Source of the DNA: Acanthosoma haemorrhoidale
Taxonomy: Eukaryota > Arthropoda > Insecta > Hemiptera > Acanthosomatidae
Length of the DNA stretch: 64,000 nt
Direction of reading: 5' to 3'
Assembly: GCA_930367205.1 (NCBI GenBank)
Contig: OV884009.1
Coordinates: forward strand, 93,703,189 to 93,767,188
The notes below the pieces were generated by a model that did no database searches, was not told the origin of the DNA, and worked only from the letters and a program-made list of their open reading frames with translations. Below, in pieces: positions 60,901-64,000 of the stretch; positions within the stretch are counted from its first letter, which is position 1; each line of letters opens with the position of its first letter. The position numbers and the translations under genes are program-made.

Positions 60901-61195
60901 CAACAAGCCTCTAAGGGGCACCTTCACTTGATCTCCAACTAACATCGACCACACTACATGCCTAGAGAGACTCTAGGCCCAGCCACCAGTAGACTCTCAC
61001 TACTGCACCGACTCAATCAACCTCCACCGAGGACTCCCACATCCCTAACTCCTCTCACACCACCTTCAAGCAGGTCCTCCTGATACAAGGTTCCTTTTAT
61101 CCCAAATATGTTATATTTTTCCTATTTTTCCTATATACTAAACTTCGACCAAGAGAGCTTCGAAAAAAAAAAAAAAAAAAAAAAAAAAACACATT

Positions 61196-61635
61196 GTTTT
61201 GTCAGGAGCCCACTTCTTCGTTCATCAGAGGTCAGAGCAGGTAGAGACCAGGTCCAGGTAGTCACCGACCCACGCTACCGCCTCATGGTGAATCACTTTC
61301 ACTCGGCATGAAGAATAAGGACGCGCTAGCAAGATGAACTGAATCACACAATAGAAGAAGAAGAAGACGACCAACGAAGACTATCCACAAAGAAGCACTG
61401 GCCAGTATTAGTATACAGTTAAGAATAATTTACAAGGTACCATTTTTAATGTTAGTCTTAATAGTATTCTTTATTACGTGCGTATATTTTATGTTTGTAT
61501 ATCAATTTTAGTTATTCAATGTGTATAAATAAATCCAATAAACCTTTTGCCAGAAGTTTCCTAGATAATTATTAACAGAACCCTGATATAACGTAAAAGT
61601 TATTAAATATAAAATTTTTTTAAAATTATATAAAA
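61196..61635. other. Unassigned sequence after Jockey insertion
   Basis: 61200-61380 is less AT-rich and ends in a GAAGAAGAAGAAGAC run, possibly the tail of another non-LTR element. No frame is recognisable. Confidence 0.3.
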
Positions 61636-61639
61636 AATA

Positions 61640-61790
61640 TATAATTAAAATATTATTATTATTAATGAATAAAGCAAATATTAGAATAATATATAGATCA
61701 TTCTGAATGGTTTTGTTGCTGACGTAATAAGGGTCATTCATTATTGTTCTCAGCACTTTTGATTGAAAGGATTGGATACGCATAATGTTC
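61640..61790 (-). mobile_element. LINE RT C-terminal scrap
   Basis: The minus strand reads MRIQSFQSKVLRTIMNDPYYVSNKTIQNDL (61783 leftward, quoted in part: QSKVLRTI, YVSNKTIQNDL), the conserved C-terminal stretch of many arthropod non-LTR polymerases ('qn..Lr.i.naPwyvsN..l..Dl'). Confidence 0.65.
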
Positions 61791-61889
61791 GACTGTTTGG
61801 AAAAAATTAATATTCTTTATTTCGCTCCTGAATAGATAAAAGTTCCAAAATATGTAGTTGAAATTACGGGACATGTCCAGGAAATCACT

Positions 61890-62609
61890 AAAGCAATTTC
61901 TGGAGAGCTTTGATACCAAACAGAAGATCTCTGGCTCCAACTGCGCCTACTGCATTGCGGGTTCGCAGTCTTCAAGTGGGGGGCAGAGTGCAGGCGAAGA
62001 TTCACGTAGGGAACCAAGACGTTTGGCAGTTTGGCACCATCAGGAGGAAACTCGGCCAGTATCATTATATTGTCGAGTTGGACACAGGTCGCACCCTGAA
62101 ACGGCATATAAATCAACTGGTCGCCACCTTGGTTCCGAAGAAAGAAGTCTCCTTAACTCCTTTGGTCCCACAGCACAGAATGGGCGTGCCTTTCAAAACT
62201 GAAACTACAAGCTTGCCACTAGACCACCAATCGCCAACACCTCCTTCACCACAGGTGAGTAGTCCAGGTACACAGCGCGACTTGTCTGATCCATGCAATC
62301 CAAGGCCACCACCTGTTCAGCCTGGTCCTTCTGTGCCTCCATCGCCTAGGCCTACCAGGAACCGGAAAAAGCCGAAGTATCTCGAGGACTATGTGTCCAA
62401 CGTGTGTAGTGGACCTGTCCATAAATAAGTGGGGGAAATTGTAGTGAACCGTTATAAATAACTATACGTTGGTTAGCTGTTATAAAATAACAGTGTGTTA
62501 CTACACACCTGACATGTGTTCCAAGGTTCAGTTTGAGCTTATACATACCGTTTGCTATATCTATGTCTCAAGTTTTGTCTAAATAAATTATGTTGCTTAA
62601 TCAATTACA
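61890..62609 (+). mobile_element. Ty3/Gypsy 3' end (pol C-terminus plus LTR)
   Basis: Frame 61910-62428 encodes the integrase C-terminal GPY/F-type domain: VGGRVQAKIHVGNQDVWQFG, then RRKLGQYHYIVELDTGRTLK, RHINQL, a Pro-rich tail and KPKYLEDYV before the stop. A polypurine tract (GTGGGGGAAAT, ending 62439) precedes an LTR beginning TGTAGTG at 62440. The rest of pol and the 5' LTR are missing. The family differs from the two minus-strand Gypsy copies. Confidence 0.85.
62440..62609 (+). repeat. 3' LTR of Gypsy fragment
   Basis: 170 bp, TGTAGTGAACC...CAATTACA, directly after the polypurine tract, with AATAAA near 62583. Starts TG and ends CA. No second copy is in the window. Confidence 0.75.
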
Positions 62610-62675
62610 TATGAAATAAATGTGTCACTTTATTCGGCCTATTGTCACAACAATGATATAGACTTGTTTAAATTT

Positions 62676-62880
62676 AGGAAGGATGAAGAAATGCAAGAAA
62701 ATTTCTTACCCCCACACAAGGTTGCAAAAAATATCTTTGCGTACTAGGGTGTTTAGTGACATCAGAACCTGTGTTCTCCAGTGTAGGAAAAATCATTACT
62801 CAACAACGAAGCTATCTGAGCCCAAGGAGGGAGAAAATGCTTGATTTTTGTCACCCAACATGTGGGCAAAACAAAAGAGA
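62676..62880 (+). mobile_element. hAT transposase C-terminal fragment
   Basis: Across one frame break the plus strand reads TSEPVFSSVGKIITQQRSYL and SPRREKML followed by a degraded LN-type end. This is the hAT dimerisation domain, normally 'TSVPSERvFS.agkiit.kRsrLsp..ve.L'. The SER has become SEP. Only this C-terminal segment remains. Confidence 0.7.
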
Positions 62881-64000
62881 TGGTAGATAGTCCTTTTTTT
62901 AATCAAAGTTTAATAATTATTATTACTAGGTGCCTACTTGCTTGAAACATATTTTTCTTCATAAAAATTGCAAGTTAAACCTTTTAAATAATTAAAATGT
63001 TAAAAATTGGGTTCTTACTATTTGTATTTAGTTATTGCCGTAGTCTCTCAATAAAGTGTTGTTTTTTTTCACTAACGCGTCAAGCATTTCTGATGAATTT
63101 TGCTTTCAACAAGTTTATTTTTTTTTAATAAAATTGAATTTTGCTTTAATTTCTCCATATAACAAATACTGAAAAATAATTGTAAAGTATTACTCTTTGA
63201 AATAGGAATTACAAACTATCATTCAGACATCACCCCCCCCCCAACCCTCCTCCTACCTTGTTACTGACTGTCCATTGCTTGTTTTCCCTCACCAGCCTGC
63301 GGCAGTTTGTTCACTTGTTGACAGTAAGCAGTGTTGCCACTTTATAGTTCACTGCAATCTGTATTGCCATACCTAGGGTTTTAATAATGTGAAAAAAAAA
63401 TCCAGGATTCCATTACCAGGAGTAATCCAGGACAAACATTACTAAACTATCACTAATCGTAAAAACTGCATTTTTGATTTAGGGCTATGTTTGCTATTAA
63501 TAATAACTTTCATTTTTGTAATATAAAACTATGAATCAAAGGCGGTATTAAAGGTTGCAGTAGTTGGTAAGTGATAATGAAGAGCAATTATGGTTAGCAC
63601 AAAGCAATTATTACTTCTTATTCCAGAAAACATATTTACATATATATAGCATGCATACAATTTTTTAAGTATAATTGAATGTGAACTTTTTAAAGCACAG
63701 TCTTGTAAGGTAATAATTATTATTATTTTTCAGATTTATGGACACCCACAACGAGAAATCTTGGGTCACTGTTTAGATATGGCAAGCGTGGGATTTGTTG
63801 GAACCATTTTACTTCAAAAAATATCACTCATATGAAACAAAGAAATTATGCCGAGTTCATTACCAAATGTACTTGATTCAAATTGGATGTGATTATTAGA
63901 ATCACAAGCTTCTAATTAATTATAAATTCATTTAAACATTTGATATTATTAGTTCTCCTATCACTAAAATATGCGTAACATTAAAAACTATTTAAATTAA
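62881..64000. other. No gene recognised
   Basis: AT-rich to the window end. A C-run at 63229-63243 and a few less AT-rich patches (63240-63400) carry no recognisable frame. Confidence 0.45.

Larger units (their letters stand above)
57548..61189 (+). mobile_element. Jockey-clade non-LTR retrotransposon, 5'-truncated
   Basis: About 3.6 kb, clearly less AT-rich than the host DNA, with partial ORF1, complete-length ORF2 interrupted by two frameshifts, a 260-bp 3' UTR and a 27-bp poly(A) at 61163-61189, bounded by a target-site duplication. The base composition, codon use and low number of lesions mark it as the youngest coding element in the window. Inserted on the plus strand between unrelated repeats. 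Confidence 0.9.

Overview
This is an AT-rich, intron-rich eukaryotic window with no bacterial features. The mobile elements (Tc1, BEL/Pao, Ty3/Gypsy, Ty1/Copia, Jockey and CR1-like non-LTR elements, hAT) suggest an invertebrate, most likely an arthropod. Species cannot be read from the sequence. Host genes appear as short exons with splice signals, nearly all on the minus strand, separated by kilobases of intron full of decayed transposons.

Main result, about 0.9-32.9 kb, minus strand. I assemble one gene model whose N-terminal half is an ATRX/ADD1-type ADD zinc-finger domain. Three exons (27383-27501, 23442-23570, 20857-20997) carry all six CxxC pairs in order. They are preceded by a short exon (30616-30685) and probably a two-codon start exon (32896-32901). 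The C-terminal half is unusual. After one or two copies of a 135-bp lysine-rich exon come 21 complete tandem copies of a 150-bp, phase-0 exon (1762-10057). Each encodes a variant of the same 50-residue module, and each is separated by 255-259 bp of near-identical intron. A truncated copy and a terminal copy with a stop codon (1012-1179) follow. Every complete copy is open and exactly 150 bp long, while intron length drifts. The array has a higher-order organisation of about 1.63 kb (four exon subtypes). If all exons are spliced, the protein is about 1350 aa, of which roughly 1050 aa are the repeat. I do not recognise the repeat module.

From 10.1 to 20.7 kb lies an older zone of diverged copies of the repeat/intron material. 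It was later duplicated again (14.4-15.5 kb and 18.9-19.9 kb, each with an identical lysine-rich exon) and invaded by a BEL/Pao fragment and CR1-like LINE fragments.

33.1-34.6 kb: a degenerate LTR-retrotransposon gag with an LTR, and a LINE 3' tail, between two host genes. 34.9-40.1 kb, minus: the last three exons of a GRAF-type (ARHGAP26/10/42 family) RhoGAP gene, encoding its C-terminal SH3 domain and stop codon. The 5' part of the gene is not identified.

40.6-50.7 kb: transposon-rich (Jockey ORF1/endonuclease remnant, Copia remnant, Gypsy pol remnant) with a 112-bp inverted repeat around a ~480-bp centre. 50.8-56.6 kb: several exon-like islands on the minus strand that may belong to one or more unidentified genes, plus a second copy of the same Gypsy family with a recognisable LTR/primer-binding junction. 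57.5-61.2 kb, plus: a 5'-truncated but fairly well preserved Jockey-clade element with poly(A) tail and target-site duplication. 61.6-62.9 kb: LINE, Gypsy (pol C-terminus plus 3' LTR) and hAT fragments. The last kilobase holds nothing I recognise.
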